64,000 nucleotides of DNA from Terebella lapidaria (Eukaryota; Annelida; Polychaeta; Terebellida; Terebellidae), in assembly GCA_949152475.1 (NCBI GenBank), contig OX424570.1, forward strand, positions 27,276,694-27,340,693, read 5' to 3'. Position 1 is the stretch's first letter. The number at the start of each line of letters is the position of its first letter. Shown here piece by piece: positions 36,901 to 49,300 of the stretch. The notes under the pieces are model-generated. The model saw only the letters and a list, made by a program, of their open reading frames with translations. It was not told the DNA's origin and searched no databases. The position numbers and the translations under genes were made by a program.

Positions 36901-38589
36901 AGGCCAATGGCTACGTGGGTTATCTGACTTAGTGCAGGAGGATCATATTCGCAAAATCAGTAACCTGGTCGTAACTCTGTTCAATAGTAACCTATGAACA
37001 ACAAAGTAAACGGCCCAACCATACACTATTACGTAGTTAAATTATATCAACACATTTTTGCTCTTGAGAGAGACCTCGACTTCTAAAATATTCTTTTACA
37101 TGTTCTTATCAAGTGTTTAGTTGACAGGGTTTTAATACTTGAGGGCAGATTGTTCACGAATAACCTTTTACATCGAAGATTTCGAAGTTATTTGAGGCGC
37201 TACCATTAACTCGTGGTTCCATAAAATTATGTTGTGCGTTTCGAGTGTAGTAATCACGCTGCACTCTTTGGAAGTTTTGACACAAATAATCTGGTGCAGT
37301 GTTTTTAAGAACATTGCACATGAGAATAGGGGTTAATTTTTCCCGGATTTGCCCGGAGGGTTGATAAATTATTTGAATGTCATGTTCATTGTGTGGGCGG
37401 GACTGAGTGGTAGCAGCGATATTGGGCAATCATTCACATCTGAAAGGGAACTCACTTCCTCATTATATGATAATTTGTTTATCAGTTATCTGCTGAACAT
37501 CAGGAAATGTAATATATCCACTTGAATTCATGTTATCTGTCAAATATATGGTTCATCGTTGTATAGTTGCTTGATGTCTGTGAACTAAACGCCTTTTGTG
37601 AATGAAATTGTTATACTTAAGTTACTGGATCTCTGGACTGATAACCTATTGCCATGCTGTTGCATTCGTTGTTCGTCCGCTTAGCTGTTTAGTTGTCGTC
37701 TTTAAAGTCTACAGTGGAATGTTTCTGAAGTTTCACACAAATATAGCTAAAAATACTTCAAAAAGGAGAATTTTTATATTTGCAACTTTTCAGAATGGCG
37801 GCCATTTTCGACGAAAAAAATTGGACAATTATCAACTTTGATGGTCGTTTTCTCATAATCCGTAAAGCAAGACTTATTGGCATATAATCTTTTCTATTGG
37901 GCATATCAGGGGCCACGAGTAAGGCATGTAGTGCTCACACGTTCCTGCACAGTGCCAACACTGGACTCACACTTGATTTCCCCTGTACTTTGTCCCATGT
38001 ATATCAGAAGAAGGATTTTTCTATCCTTGACTCATCAAGATGTTGTTATTTCAGAAAGCGCTCAACTGACGCCCCCAATGATGCTGGTAATGATTCACCC
38101 GGTATGGGTGATGTCATCTCACAACCTGCCCCTGAGAGAGTGAGTCGACAGCAAGCCAGTGCCGGGGATGGTGTTGTCTACTGTACGATAGATGAGAACG
38201 AGATGGAACCGAGTCGTCAAGACGTACCAGAAGCAGAATATGTCGGCCCAGACCCGCCCAGACAGAGTGAGACAAATCACGAGTATCTCGCCTTGATAGA
38301 CGATTCCTCTGACACTGTTCCAGCTGTGCGATTCGTGGCAACAACACCTCAGCGGTCACCTTACGCCAACATGGACGGGATTCGCGGGGCCAACAAACCG
38401 TGCTCCAGCGTGAAGGGGCTCTTGTATGCCAACATGGACGGAACTCGCAGGGCCAACAAACCGTGCTCCAGTGCAAAGCAGGAACGGATTGTGTATGCCA
38501 ATGTCAACACAACAGGAGGAGCATCGCCTCCAAAACCTGACTCAGACCAGCAAGTGTCACAGTATGTCAACCAGTCCATTCAGCCTTAA
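33979..38589 (+). CDS. SUEL-lectin transmembrane receptor with tyrosine-motif tail (L4)
   Basis: Five exons: 33,979-34,048, 34,352-34,684, 34,798-35,265, 35,538-35,613 and 38,055-38,589, with AG/GT borders and agreeing phases; 493 codons plus stop. Residues 1-23 are a signal peptide. About 27-133 is SUEL domain 1 (CPAGEVIQVEDVFVY, ACDGMRECSDFH, KYVVMQYKC). About 140-225 is SUEL domain 2 (RCDGKPSCHDVEY, HVAVFFEC). A Thr/Pro-rich, mucin-like stalk follows. About 292-314 is the membrane span (GVAMACVFGVVVAVTAGVCV). The cytoplasmic tail has seven tyrosines: 358 (VVYCTI) and 463 (IVYANV) fit the ITIM consensus, 419 and 440 (both YANM) fit YxxM and YxN, 486 is YVNQ, 393 is YLAL and 378 is YVGP. It is probably a cell-surface lectin signalling through SH2 proteins. 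The end of exon 3 could instead use a GT 9 bases earlier in the same phase. Confidence 0.85.
35779..35848 (+). pseudogene. Alternative terminal exon of L4, frame-shifted copy
   Basis: After a TTTACAG acceptor in the phase of exon 4, the sequence encodes NQLCEICKKSLGMS and then runs to an early stop. The counterpart in gene L5 (59,664-59,841) is open for about 59 codons. This copy lacks one G after 'gaatgagcg', which shifts the frame. If spliced it would give a receptor with a short tail lacking tyrosine motifs. Confidence 0.5.
36016..36211. mobile_element. Foldback element in the intron of L4 (left arm shortened)
   Basis: Right arm and loop correspond to 59,889-60,125. Here the outer part of the left arm is missing, so the arms pair over about 85 bp. 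The pairing blocks include 'aacttgtttacaccggtttc' and its complement. Confidence 0.8.
37154..37430 (-). mobile_element. LINE remnant, C-terminal RT end, in the intron of L4
   Basis: The minus strand reads NTAPDYLCQNFQRVQRDYYTRNAQ, close to the 'APDYL..YNTRN' end of many CR1/Jockey-like RT proteins. Only a short tail survives. The corresponding place in gene L5 (about 61,085-61,290) is similar but shorter, so the insertion predates the duplication. Confidence 0.6.
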
Positions 38590-40020
38590 GAGCAGAGGAA
38601 TTGTTCATATTGTTTCTAGACTAGGGGCAATGAGCTGAATGATGCGATGACAACAGTGCTAATTTAGGGGTTGATGATTAGACAGGTAGTGTTGTTTATA
38701 TACGTGTAATGTAATATAATTATATTCAGAACGGAATAATTTACGAATGGTTTATGAAAAAGTGCAAGAATGACATATTCCAGAAGCGTTCAATCATAAT
38801 CTAATTGAAATATATGAATGTACTTGTGAAGTATGAATTTCATGATCAGGTCTAAAAGATTCTACCAACATATTAGAGTAATGACTGGATCCAAACACAT
38901 GAAAGAGTCAGACCAAATAACAAAAATTGTTTCAGTGTTTGGCAGCCAATGTCTTTAAATCCGCACCAGTGATGTTTCCAATGTACTCAAACACATCCGT
39001 TATTGTATCGTATGAGGGCTCCCAATTGTACCTCGATATAGCTAGCAGCAAGTGAGTAACAGGTTGACGTTGTTGACTGAGGAATATATTTTTTTGTCAT
39101 ATCAGTTTAAGTTAGAAGCATAGAATGTTCAAGTAATATGTCTGCTACTATGTATATTCTGCATGAACGTGTGATATTAATTATTGATTATGAGTTAGTT
39201 TGGATGAGTTGAGCATGAATCAACCTGGCTTTCTAAGCATGAATGAGTCAGAGAGCGGAAGTATATATATAATCACATACTATCAATAACAATAAAATGA
39301 ATGAAATAATGTACTAGTATATAGTCTCATATAAATAGTTTGGTTATTGATAAAACCATACAGTAAATAATATGTACATGAAATAGGCAAAATACATATT
39401 GCTTCAGCATGAGCAGTATCGTGTCCTGGTGGGATCAATTTCATCAAATATTTGGTCATGGTTATTGTATTGTTTAGTGAGATTGTATCGCCTTTGTGAG
39501 ACACCAGACGAGCATGTGTTCCTCAGCTTGAATCTCTAACTCACCATGGAATCGTCTATTTTCTCGGGGTATACGTGGTCAGCGGCCGGTCCCAACACGG
39601 ACGTTGTAAGACCCGATTCCAAACCATAGGGTGAAGGACTCGGAAGTTCTGTATCATGTTGTGTCCGCTTGTTCGGGGCTAAGGAGGGGTGGAGTCTCTT
39701 GTATGCAGTATTTGTGCTGCTGGCAGGTTGGCTCTGTGTAAAATTGGACCAGGGACAAACGTGACTTGGAAAGTTTAGAGGTATGTGTATTGTAATTGGG
39801 TAAGACGTCTTTCACGTGTCTGTTCATTTGAGTACTTATATGAGTCCATATATCCCAGATGTCATGTTTCGTAAATTTGCAGAAATTGTATATTAGTAGA
39901 ATTTATTGCTAGAATTGTATATCATATGTAACTTCGAAGCTGTTCACTCCCATCATTCAATTTGGAATATTGTAATCATAAACAACAATTCATACTCTAC
40001 TGACAAGACTACAAAATCGC
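38590..40020. other. 3' flank of L4, duplicated in copy B
   Basis: Probably 3' UTR followed by intergenic DNA. An 'aataaaatg' near 39,290 could serve as a polyadenylation signal, but this is not certain. No further coding exon recognised. The same sequence follows gene L5. Confidence 0.45.
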
Positions 40021-43000
40021 CTACGTGTCAGGGGTTATCAGAAATACATATGTATTTCTGGGGTTATTCCAGCACCAGCACACTCCTCCCAATGGCCTAG
40101 GGCCATCGAAACCGCCTCCAACTCCAACCGGTTGATGTGCCACGATCTCTCGGGCTCTGCCCACACCCTGGAAACTTCCTTGAAATCCAGGTGCGCTCCC
40201 CAATCCTCCGTAGACGCATTCGTAAAGAGATGCTCGGAGGAAGGAGGCTGGCGGAAGGTTGAGTCCCGAGTAAGATTGGCTGTGGACAGCCACCAAACTA
40301 TGGCCGCCCTCCCCGCTGGGGAAAGGACCACCAGTTGCTTCTGGGGAACCAGCTGCTGCCATCCACTGAGAACGAAGGTCGATCTGCAACTCCATCATGT
40401 GGAATCGACCGTAAGGGACCAACTTCTCGGTCGCCGCCAACAGCCCGAGCATCGACTGCCAGGTCTGAGCTGGCTGGCTGGGCTCGTCCAAGAACTGGCG
40501 GAGCAAAGGCCTTATCTTTGACAGACGCTCCTCCGTCGGGAAAAACATGCCCAGCTGGGTTTTGTACCGATATCCCACGAACACGAAGTTCTGAGCCGGC
40601 GTTAACTCTGATTTTCGGAGGTTAACAAACAGGCCCATGCATTTGCACAAGTCCAGGACCCACTGCAAGTGCCGAGTTAAGACCTCGGGCGACTGGTGAT
40701 AGATAATCCAGTCATCCAAGTACTGGTAGAGGAGAATCCCCTCCTTGTGGGCCAGTACCTGTAACTCCTCCACAACCATTGTGAAAATCCATGGGGCCGG
40801 GGACAGGCCGACCGGCAGGGCACGGAACTGATACACCGTGTGCTGGTGCACGAAGCGCAGGTATCTGCGGGAGCCCGGGTGAATCGGGATGTGAAAGAAC
40901 GCATCCTTCAGATCCAGAGAGACCAACCAAGATTTTTTTGGAAGAGACAAGCGGATCGATTCCGCCGTCTCCATGGCGAACTTGGGGGTCTTGGCGTGGC
41001 AGTTCAAAGATAACAGGTCGATCACGGGATGCAACCCTTTTGAGCTCTTGGGAGTCAAGAACAGGATACTGTAATAACCAAGAGACTTTTTCGAACGCGT
41101 TTTTGGCCATCATATCTGCGATCGCGAGCGAAAGCGCTAACCGTTTGGTGTGAGCTCCCGGAAGCGAAAAGGGAATGGGCTCTAGGGACAGTGCAGGACG
41201 CTGACTGAACTGGATGCGAAATCCCCTGTGAAGGACTGACACGATCCACAGGCTGGCCTCGAGTGCCTGCCACTCTTGCCAATAATTTGCCAGGCGCCCG
41301 CCCACAGGCTCGCTTGAATTTTGAAACAAAGGTGTGGCAGCCCGAGGTATCGCAGAGTCCACCGCAGGGAGTGGTATGTTTGGAACACTCACCTGCCGTG
41401 GGGGCGGAGGACCTTTTCTCCCCCTGCTGGCTTGGGCTTGCCCTTGGGCCCGGATTTACTGCCGGCAGGGTTCCCCTGAAAGGGCTTCTTGTCCTTCTTC
41501 TCCTCGGGCTTGGCCGACTGCTGGGGCTTGGAAGAAGGTGGGGTGTAAGCCTGGAGAGGAGAGGCCAGGCGCTTGGCGACGATCTCTGTAAGTCCCTTGC
41601 TAGCAGAAACGGCCTCCTTCTGACGGGCCAGCTCGCAAGCTGCCGGCAGCCTGGACTCTAGACCGGCGAAGAGGGGCGGAGGAGATGAAAGGGCAGCAGC
41701 AGCCTCTGGTTCCACCAGTGGAGCACAGCGTAGCTCCGTAACCAAAGCCGGAGGGAGCTTGAACTTGGCCTGACTGAGAAAGTCATCCCGCCTCAGCAAG
41801 TGTAGGACCCACTCCACATACGTGGTCTGTTCCATCTGGTGAGCTACACATATCGCCAGGTCGCAGGACTCTCAAGAGTTGGGATGCTGAACGGAGGTGG
41901 TCCCCGAGGGGCGCTAACTCAGCCGGAGGAGACTCCAAGGCTTCCAGCGCCGTCTGTGCACACTGTAACTGGCGGTAGGCTGTGGTCCTGAACCAGTCCC
42001 CCAGGGAGGACACACAAGTAGCGGCTCGGGCGGCATGATTCCGGGAGAGCAACGTCTCGGGTTGCACGGTCACTGGGCGAGCCTTATCCCCCAAGTAAGG
42101 GGCCGCGGATTCCGGGAAGACCGCCAGTTTGTCAAGGTAGTCCGGGTTGGACGAGAGATAGTCTCGTTTGCGGAAAGGAGGCCAACGGGGAAACTACCCC
42201 AACTCGGTCTTTCCCTGGTCTGAAGTTTCGGTTCGACGCCCGGAAAATTGGCAGTATAATTCTCCATAGTAGCAGGTGAAAGGGTGGCCTGAACAATCAG
42301 AAGGCAATCCTGCTCCCTGAGGCCTGACACCCATGGTCCAACAAATGATCCCCCTGCTGGCTTGGGCTTGCCCTTGGGCCCGGCCTCCTTCTGACGGGCC
42401 AGCTCGCAAGCTGCCGGCAGCCTGGACTCTAGACCGGCGAAGAGGGGCGGAGGAGATGAAAGGGCAGCAGCAGCCTCTGGTTCCACCAGTGGAGCACAGC
42501 GTAGCTCCGTAACCAAAGCCGGAGGGAGCTTGAACTTGGCCTGACTGAGAAAGTCATCCCGCCTCAGCAAGTGTAGGACCCACTCCACATACGTGGTCTG
42601 TTCCATCTGGTGAGCTACACATATCGCCAGGTCGCAGGACTCTCAAGAGTTGGGATGCTGAACGGAGGTGGTCCCCGAGGGGCGCTAACTCAGCCGGAGG
42701 AGACTCCAAGGCTTCCAGCGCCGTCTGTGCACACTGTAACTGGCGGTAGGCTGTGGTCCTGAACCAGTCCCCCAGGGAGGACACACAAGTAGCGGCTCGG
42801 GCGGCATGATTCCGGGAGAGCAACGTCTCGGGTTGCACGGTCACTGGGCGAGCCTTATCCCCCAAGTAAGGGGCCGCGGATTCCGGGAAGACCGCCAGTT
42901 TGTCAAGGTAGTCCGGGTTGGACGAGAGATAGTCTCGTTTGCGGAAAGGAGGCCAACGGGGAAACTACCCCAACTCGGTCTTTCCCTGGTCTGAAGTTTC

Positions 43001-44270
43001 GGTTCGACGCCCGGAAAATTGGCAGTATAATTCTCCATAGTAGCAGGTGAAAGGGTGGCCTGAACAATCAGAAGGCAATCCTGCTCCCTGAGGCCTGACA
43101 CCCATGGTCCAACAAATGATCCCCCTGCTGGCTTGGGCTTGCCCTTGGGCCCGGCCTCCTTCTGACGGGCCAGCTCGCAAGCTGCCGGCAGCCTGGACTC
43201 TAGACCGGCGAAGAGGGGCGGAGGAGATGAAAGGGCAGCAGCAGCCTCTGGTTCCACCAGTGGAGCACAGCGTAGCTCCGTAACCAAAGCCGGAGGGAGC
43301 TTGAACTTGGCCTGACTGAGAAAGTCATCCCGCCTCAGCAAGTGTAGGACCCACTCCACATATGTGGTCTGTTCCATCTGGTGAGCTACACGTAACGCCA
43401 GGTCGCAGGACTCTCAAGAGTTGGGCTGCTGAACGGAGGTGGTCCCCGAGGGGCGCTAACTCAGCCGGAGGAGACTCCAAGGCTTCCAGTGCCGTCTGTG
43501 CACACTGTAACTGGCGGTAGGCTGTGGTCCTGAACCAGTCCCCCAGGGAGGACACACAAGTAGCGGCTCGGGCGGCATGATTCCGGGAGAGCAACGTCTC
43601 GGGTTGCACGGTCACTGGGCGAGCCTTATCCCCCAAGTAAGGGGCCGCGGATTCCGGGAAGACCGCCAGTTTGTCAAGGTAGTCCGGGTTGGACGAGAGA
43701 TAGTCTCGTTTGCGGAAAGGAGGCCAACGGGGAAACTACCCCAACTCGGTCTTTCCCTGGTCTGAAGTTTCGGTTCGACGCCCGGAAAATTGGCAGTATA
43801 ATTCTCCATAGTAGCAGGTGAAAGGGTGGCCTGAACAATCAGAAGGCAATCCTGCTCCCTGAGGCCTGACACCCATGGTCCAACAAGAGCTCTCTCCGTC
43901 GAGAGGGCCTGCCAACCCTTGGACCAAATCCCCTTAGAGCGGACTGGACCACCTGTCAACAGCGAACACTCAAGGTCCGGACCTGTAGGATGGGGGCCAG
44001 ACCCCGAAAGGGCAAAAGCAAGGCAGGAACAGCACGGAGAGTTGTTTGCTGGACCCAGGGTCCGGGCCCTGTCGGACGAAGCCCGGCCCCCGCAACACGG
44101 GGCATGGCCCCCGAAGCACGGAGGCCGGCCTCTGTGACTCGCGCTGTGCCAAGCACCGAATGACCAAGGAGTCGGGGTGATGCTAGCATCATATGTGCGA
44201 TGCCAGGCACTATGGTTCTTGGCACTGTGGCACACTAAAAGCATTTCACAATTTTTTGTGAAGACCATTA
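40021..44270 (-). mobile_element. DIRS-like tyrosine-recombinase retrotransposon (fossil)
   Basis: On the minus strand: a gag-like region (about 43.6-41.4 kb), then a reverse transcriptase with VIDLLSLNCHAKTPKFAMET, SLDLKDAFFHIPIHP, YQFRALPVGLSPAPWIFT and YLDDWIIY, then RNase H (FTNASTEDWGAHLDF, INRLELEAVSMALGHW). The YLDDW active-site context and the RNase H type are those of DIRS/Ngaro elements. No recombinase is seen. The element is broken, with several breaks, and not whole. Its left edge is also present next to gene L5 at about 63,925, so it inserted before the segmental duplication. It is GC-richer than its surroundings. Confidence 0.82.
41611..43886 (-). repeat. 771-bp tandem array inside the DIRS-like element
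   Basis: Nearly three copies of a 771-bp unit (starting about 41,611, 42,382 and 43,153) covering gag-like sequence. Copies differ at only a few bases, so the array is younger than the element. Confidence 0.92.
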
Positions 44271-46363
44271 TATAGACTGACAGACAGACGTACTTTATTC
44301 ATCCCACGATGCGGAAATTGAGTGCCCGTACATGCAATGACGGACTGTGTCAGCCATATGAGCAGCGCCACAACAGTACTCTATAAAATATGTTTTTTCG
44401 AAGAGATAATATTCAAGATATAACTTTCAAATTTTGACTTTTCATTACCTCCCTGTTTGTAGTGGACTACGTTAAGTTCACTTCATATTGAAGTCTTTAT
44501 TTGCGTCCGAAATAAAGGATGCACGCCTGTTCAACGAAGACGGCTGTCTGATGTGATGGCATCACGCCCACTGGTCGCACCATATGAGTTGATGCTAGCA
44601 TCAAGTCGCACTGATCGCACGGGCTAGCAATTAGCAATATAATTAAAAACTGGTGAAAATTTCTCGGAGATACATCCAGGCGTTCTTGAGTTATCGTCCG
44701 GAAACCAAAACGTGAAAAAAAAAGAAAAGAAAGAATTCTGATAACTGTAAGGGCATTCGGCAAGAAATGCCCTAATAAATATTGTATGTACATAGATCTA
44801 CATAATTATTTGCCATTCCAACTTATCAACTTTCTCATTTCAACATCTCGCCTCTGGTCCCGAACTTGTATCATATCGGGGAACCGTTTCCATACCTCAT
44901 GAGAATTTCATGGGACAATCTCCCCCAAGTAAGTAATAATCATTACTCACTGCAGCGGGATGAACAAGGTAATCACAAACGTTCTTCAGGACATTGGTAT
45001 TCAATTTATTTGACGTGGACATGATAAGACAATTACAAAAAGTAATAAATACACATAAACAAATGCATGACAGGAAGACTACATGTTACCATGGTTACAT
45101 TACAAGTCATTCTGCTATAAGAATACGATAATGGCAAGATTACTGACTGACATACAAAGGATATATACAATCAGTCAATATCTGTCACAGGTATATATAA
45201 AAGCTTATATTACAGGAAACAATTGACTGTATGAACACAAGGAATACTGCACGGCTGACCAGATAGTTGAGTTACACTTTGTTACCCAAGCTGTATTCAC
45301 TGTTCAATGCACATCATTTCTATACAATGCACAGTCAATATATATAAATTGTACATATGTGTCGAAATACACGATCCCAATATTATTTCAGTAACACTAG
45401 ACTAATTGCCCCCATGCTAACCATGGCCCACAAAGTTTCATCCTAATCAAATATCATTTGTAACAGTATTAGTCCAACTTGGCAATGGCTGCTGAAATGA
45501 AGCACCATCCAAAAACGAGAATAGCTGTGAACTGTATTGTAGATAAGGACTCTGATCCATATAAATGTAACGTACTGGATAACAGACTGATAAAATAGTC
45601 ATACATACAAACATACATACGTAAAGTCACAATACATTTGAATGAACGGTGAGTGCATAATACAAATAGACATCCAAATTTTTTATGCATCTTATTTTCT
45701 TACAATACATGATACATGTACATGTATACAGTCATGTAAAAGGTTTTATTCATATTAAAATTTGAAAAGATGAATTTAGAAAAGGAATATTCATTTCTTA
45801 GATTATTGTACTCTGGATACATCAATATAGAATGAATCTCATCCTCAATTATTTGTATTTTTTCCTTTCTGATTACAATATTGAAGCATTAAACAATATG
45901 AAGTATTGAACAATGACAGTTCTGTTAGATGGTTTGCCCAAAAATATATCAACCACTGAATAATCTATTTTCAGCTATTATCAATCAATCAATACAACAT
46001 GATTCATATAAACAATAGTGAGATTCTTACCCATTATTCTCTAACAACTTAAATGATTTCCCTCATACAGTGGATCCTGTGTTGAAAACCACCTGTCATG
46101 AGAGACCACATTTTGGGGTCCCTTGGGTGGTCTTCACACGCAGGATCGTCTGTATGTTTGTTTTTCACCACATGGAATTCAATAACACTGAATTTACTGT
46201 AAATACTGAACTATCTTGTCAGCATGGTAACCAGGGACAAATACCAAATTTATTCCAGATACAGAAATTACAATATCATTTCAAATAAATCCATACACCA
46301 ATAATTTACAACCCATTCATCTCCCAAAAGCAAACAAACCTCCCTATCAAAACCCTGACAAAC
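44271..46363. other. Intergenic DNA and 3' flank of CASD1
   Basis: 44,280-44,340 has 'gacagacagacgtactttat' and 'catcccacgatg', a possible LINE/SINE end. 44,640-44,775 resembles the block at 14,160-14,308 and ends in a hairpin (GGGCATT..AATGCCC) before 'taataa', so it is a related non-autonomous element. A short hairpin gatgctagcatc occurs near 44,191, and the same word recurs near 44,594. No gene recognised from 44,776 to 46,363; part is probably the 3' UTR of the minus-strand CASD1 gene. Confidence 0.45.
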
Positions 46364-49300
46364 TTACACCCCGAAAGCACCATGCGTGATTGCGACAGGT
46401 ATCATGACTGCAGTGAAGCAGACCATGTTACGGACTAGAATTCGCCAGTCCCGGGGCACGACGTAGTCCGCGAGCTGCACCGTGACCGCGTGGATCTCGT
46501 GAGCGGCGCACACGAACACGAACGACGTGACGATGACATTCATGACGCCGTAGCTCGGGACGAGGACCAGAACGCCGTGTGTGTCAGCCGCCAGCCAGAT
46601 GTGGTACTGGGCTATAAACAGCTGGGGAAAGAGAGAGATCAGATAAATACTGAGAGTGTGAAAATTACATTCACAGAACATGTGTCCTTATGGTGCCTGT
46701 TGTTATAGCACTCAATATTGATTTTTTGTCTGGTTCCTCATGTTTTGTGGAGATTCATAACTGATTCTCAAAAGTTAGTAAACATGACTGGTACCGGTAT
46801 GTGAAAAAATATACTTATGACGATAAAATACCAAAATGTGGAAACCAGACACTGACTTCTGATAATCGGAAAGTCAGTCATAGGATCGACATACTAAATG
46901 ATGATAACGATTAACTTTATTTATCTTTCCCCTTGCCGAATTCGCAAGGTACTTCCTCTAGACACTAAACTCGGATTTCCTGTGCACATGATACATGTCA
47001 TGAAAATATTCACATACATTCATGGCGCTGCATTCATACGAACCCTTACCTCTAAAGCTATCCGTCCAAACCATGCGAAGAACGTGCTGTATTTGCTTCG
47101 AATCCAGCCAAAGATATTCCGTACAAAAATATACGAAACAATCTGAAACGTTCAACTAGACGTCAAGGCCTAAAGATGCTTTGGAGGCATTTCAGTGTTA
47201 AGACTAATTTATATTTACAATCTGAAACATTCAATAAACCACATACAGTGGTCCCCCTCAGATAGGATCCCCCTCGATAAAGATCTCCCCCTCTGTAAAG
47301 ACCTTTTTGTGTGGCGCTAGGATAATGTTAACATGTAAATGAACCCCTCTAATAAGACATCCCCTTAGATAAGACCTTAATTTTGCGGCAGAAGCGAAGG
47401 TCTTATTTGAGGGTAACCACTGTACATGTAAACTCATCAATATTTCATGTAAATTGGAACAAACATTCTCTCTAAAAAAATCAGTTTACAATCTATGGAA
47501 AGTTTCATTATATTTCAATAATACCAGTACGCTTATCAATACCGGTAATATTTGATAACTTCACGTGGGATACCCACTGGGACAAATGAGATGTACGGGT
47601 GAACTTCATTACACTCGTCTTTGTTCCGACAGTAGGAAATAAATATCGCGTAGCCCTGCAGGAAAAAACATTATTTCTATAAATTGAGAATAAATGGTGG
47701 TAAAATATATGTGAAATTTTATCAGTTGTGATCTACATAACAAAACAGAGGCCAAAATAGATGTATTTGGTAACAAAATCAGTATTCAAACGGGATTACA
47801 TAATCACACTGCATATCTAGGAGGGAATAAATAACATAAAACAGAGTTGAGATGATCAGGAACTACCAGAAGACTACGTCACTGACCAGGAGTCCACAAA
47901 CGCTGAGACCACACACGAGCCAGGACACACGGCGAGGGAACAGGGTCCGGTCTGAGCCATCCTCAATCACACCCGTCTTCTTGCCGGCGATCACTGCCAT
48001 ACAGAACAGCACGCCAAACACCGTACTCTGGGGGAGGGGTAAAAAATAACCATGATATACAGGTGTGCATCAGTAGCATGCTGAATATTATGTGGCTCAT
48101 TTATAAATTTAGCATCTTCACACTTGAACTTGAATACTGTAAAATGACTAAAATTGGTGGCTACTAAAATTTGGTTTTAGTAGCTGCCAGTTGGCGGAGA
48201 TTTAATTTGGCGTTTTCAGAATAACATACATTACTCAACATGTATATCTAATTAATTTGACGCAAGAATCAATTTGGCGGTTTCTTCCCTACTGCCAGAT
48301 CTGCCAAATAGATCATCTGCCAAATTTTTGACAAATGTTCGTATGTCTTTTTACAGTACATCGGTTTCTTTCACTGAGATTTCCTTTGATGATCACAGCG
48401 CTGTGCTCAGAATCATAAATCCACCGAACAAAAATTTACCACAATTCTGAATCTGTTTCCTGCACAGATATTTGTAAGTAAAATTGAGCAGAACCGTTCT
48501 CTGTGACTCACATAGCGATCCAGCGACCATCTAAACCTCCAGTCGTGTATCGTGTCGTCCGACGTCACAAACAGCGCTTTGATCGGGTTCGTCAGGAACA
48601 CCTTCTCAAAAAATACCTGAAACATATTTTCTTCTACATGTACATAAATTTTACTCTTTAGTGGAAAAAAATGCCTGAAATAAATACTCTCTTCCCATTT
48701 TAATCCCAAACTATTAGAAATTTGGAACATACAATATATAACATGAGCAATACATACATTTATATATATATTGGTCTGATAAAGCAATGACTTTAATTGC
48801 AATTCTTGACAATTTTAGTACATGTGTGATGAGTTTTTGACTTTGACGTACCTCCGAGGCATAGAAGAGAGTTATAGCGACACTCAGTGCGACAAGCTTC
48901 AGGATGAAATACAAGTAATACGCAGAGTTACCTGCAACAAAATGCAAATATATTACATGTGTACAAGATTTAAAACAAAGCTAGTTTAGGTGACAGTGAA
49001 AACACGGTAGCTTTCTTGACAATCATGATATCATATGACACTGTTCTACAGGTATCATACTAGTGAGTTTGAAATAATTTACAGAGGAAACATTCACAGT
49101 GGAATTCTAAATATATTTTTCCATGACACTCATTTTCACATCATACACATAGACAAATACATGCAGTTATTGTTATGAAAAATAAGATGTTATGAATAAT
49201 AAAATATTACGATAATTGTACTCACTATCTACGGACACTGAGGTTATCTGAGGCCATATCGCCATGGTGATGTAGAGTATAAGGAACCAGAAGGAGACAA

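Larger units (their letters stand above)
32493..40093. repeat. Segmental duplication, copy A
   Basis: Matches 56,857-64,000 almost throughout in the same orientation. It carries part of a LINE, a complete SUEL-lectin receptor gene (L4), the foldback element in its intron, downstream flank and the start of a DIRS-like element. The left edge is sharp and shares only a few bases with the partner. The right edge is not defined, because copy B runs to the end of the window; the counterpart of position 64,000 is 40,093. Confidence 0.93.

Noticed and set aside
38097-38560. Minus-strand open frames opposite the receptor tail
   Set aside because: They are antisense to an exon supported by phase, splice sites and duplication.
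38055-38589. ITAM in the tail of L4/L5
   Set aside because: No two YxxL/I sites are 6-12 residues apart; single ITIM-type, YxxM and YxN sites fit better.
40132-41661. Plus-strand open frames over the DIRS-like element
   Set aside because: They are antisense shadows in GC-rich sequence; the minus strand has the RT and RNase H motifs.
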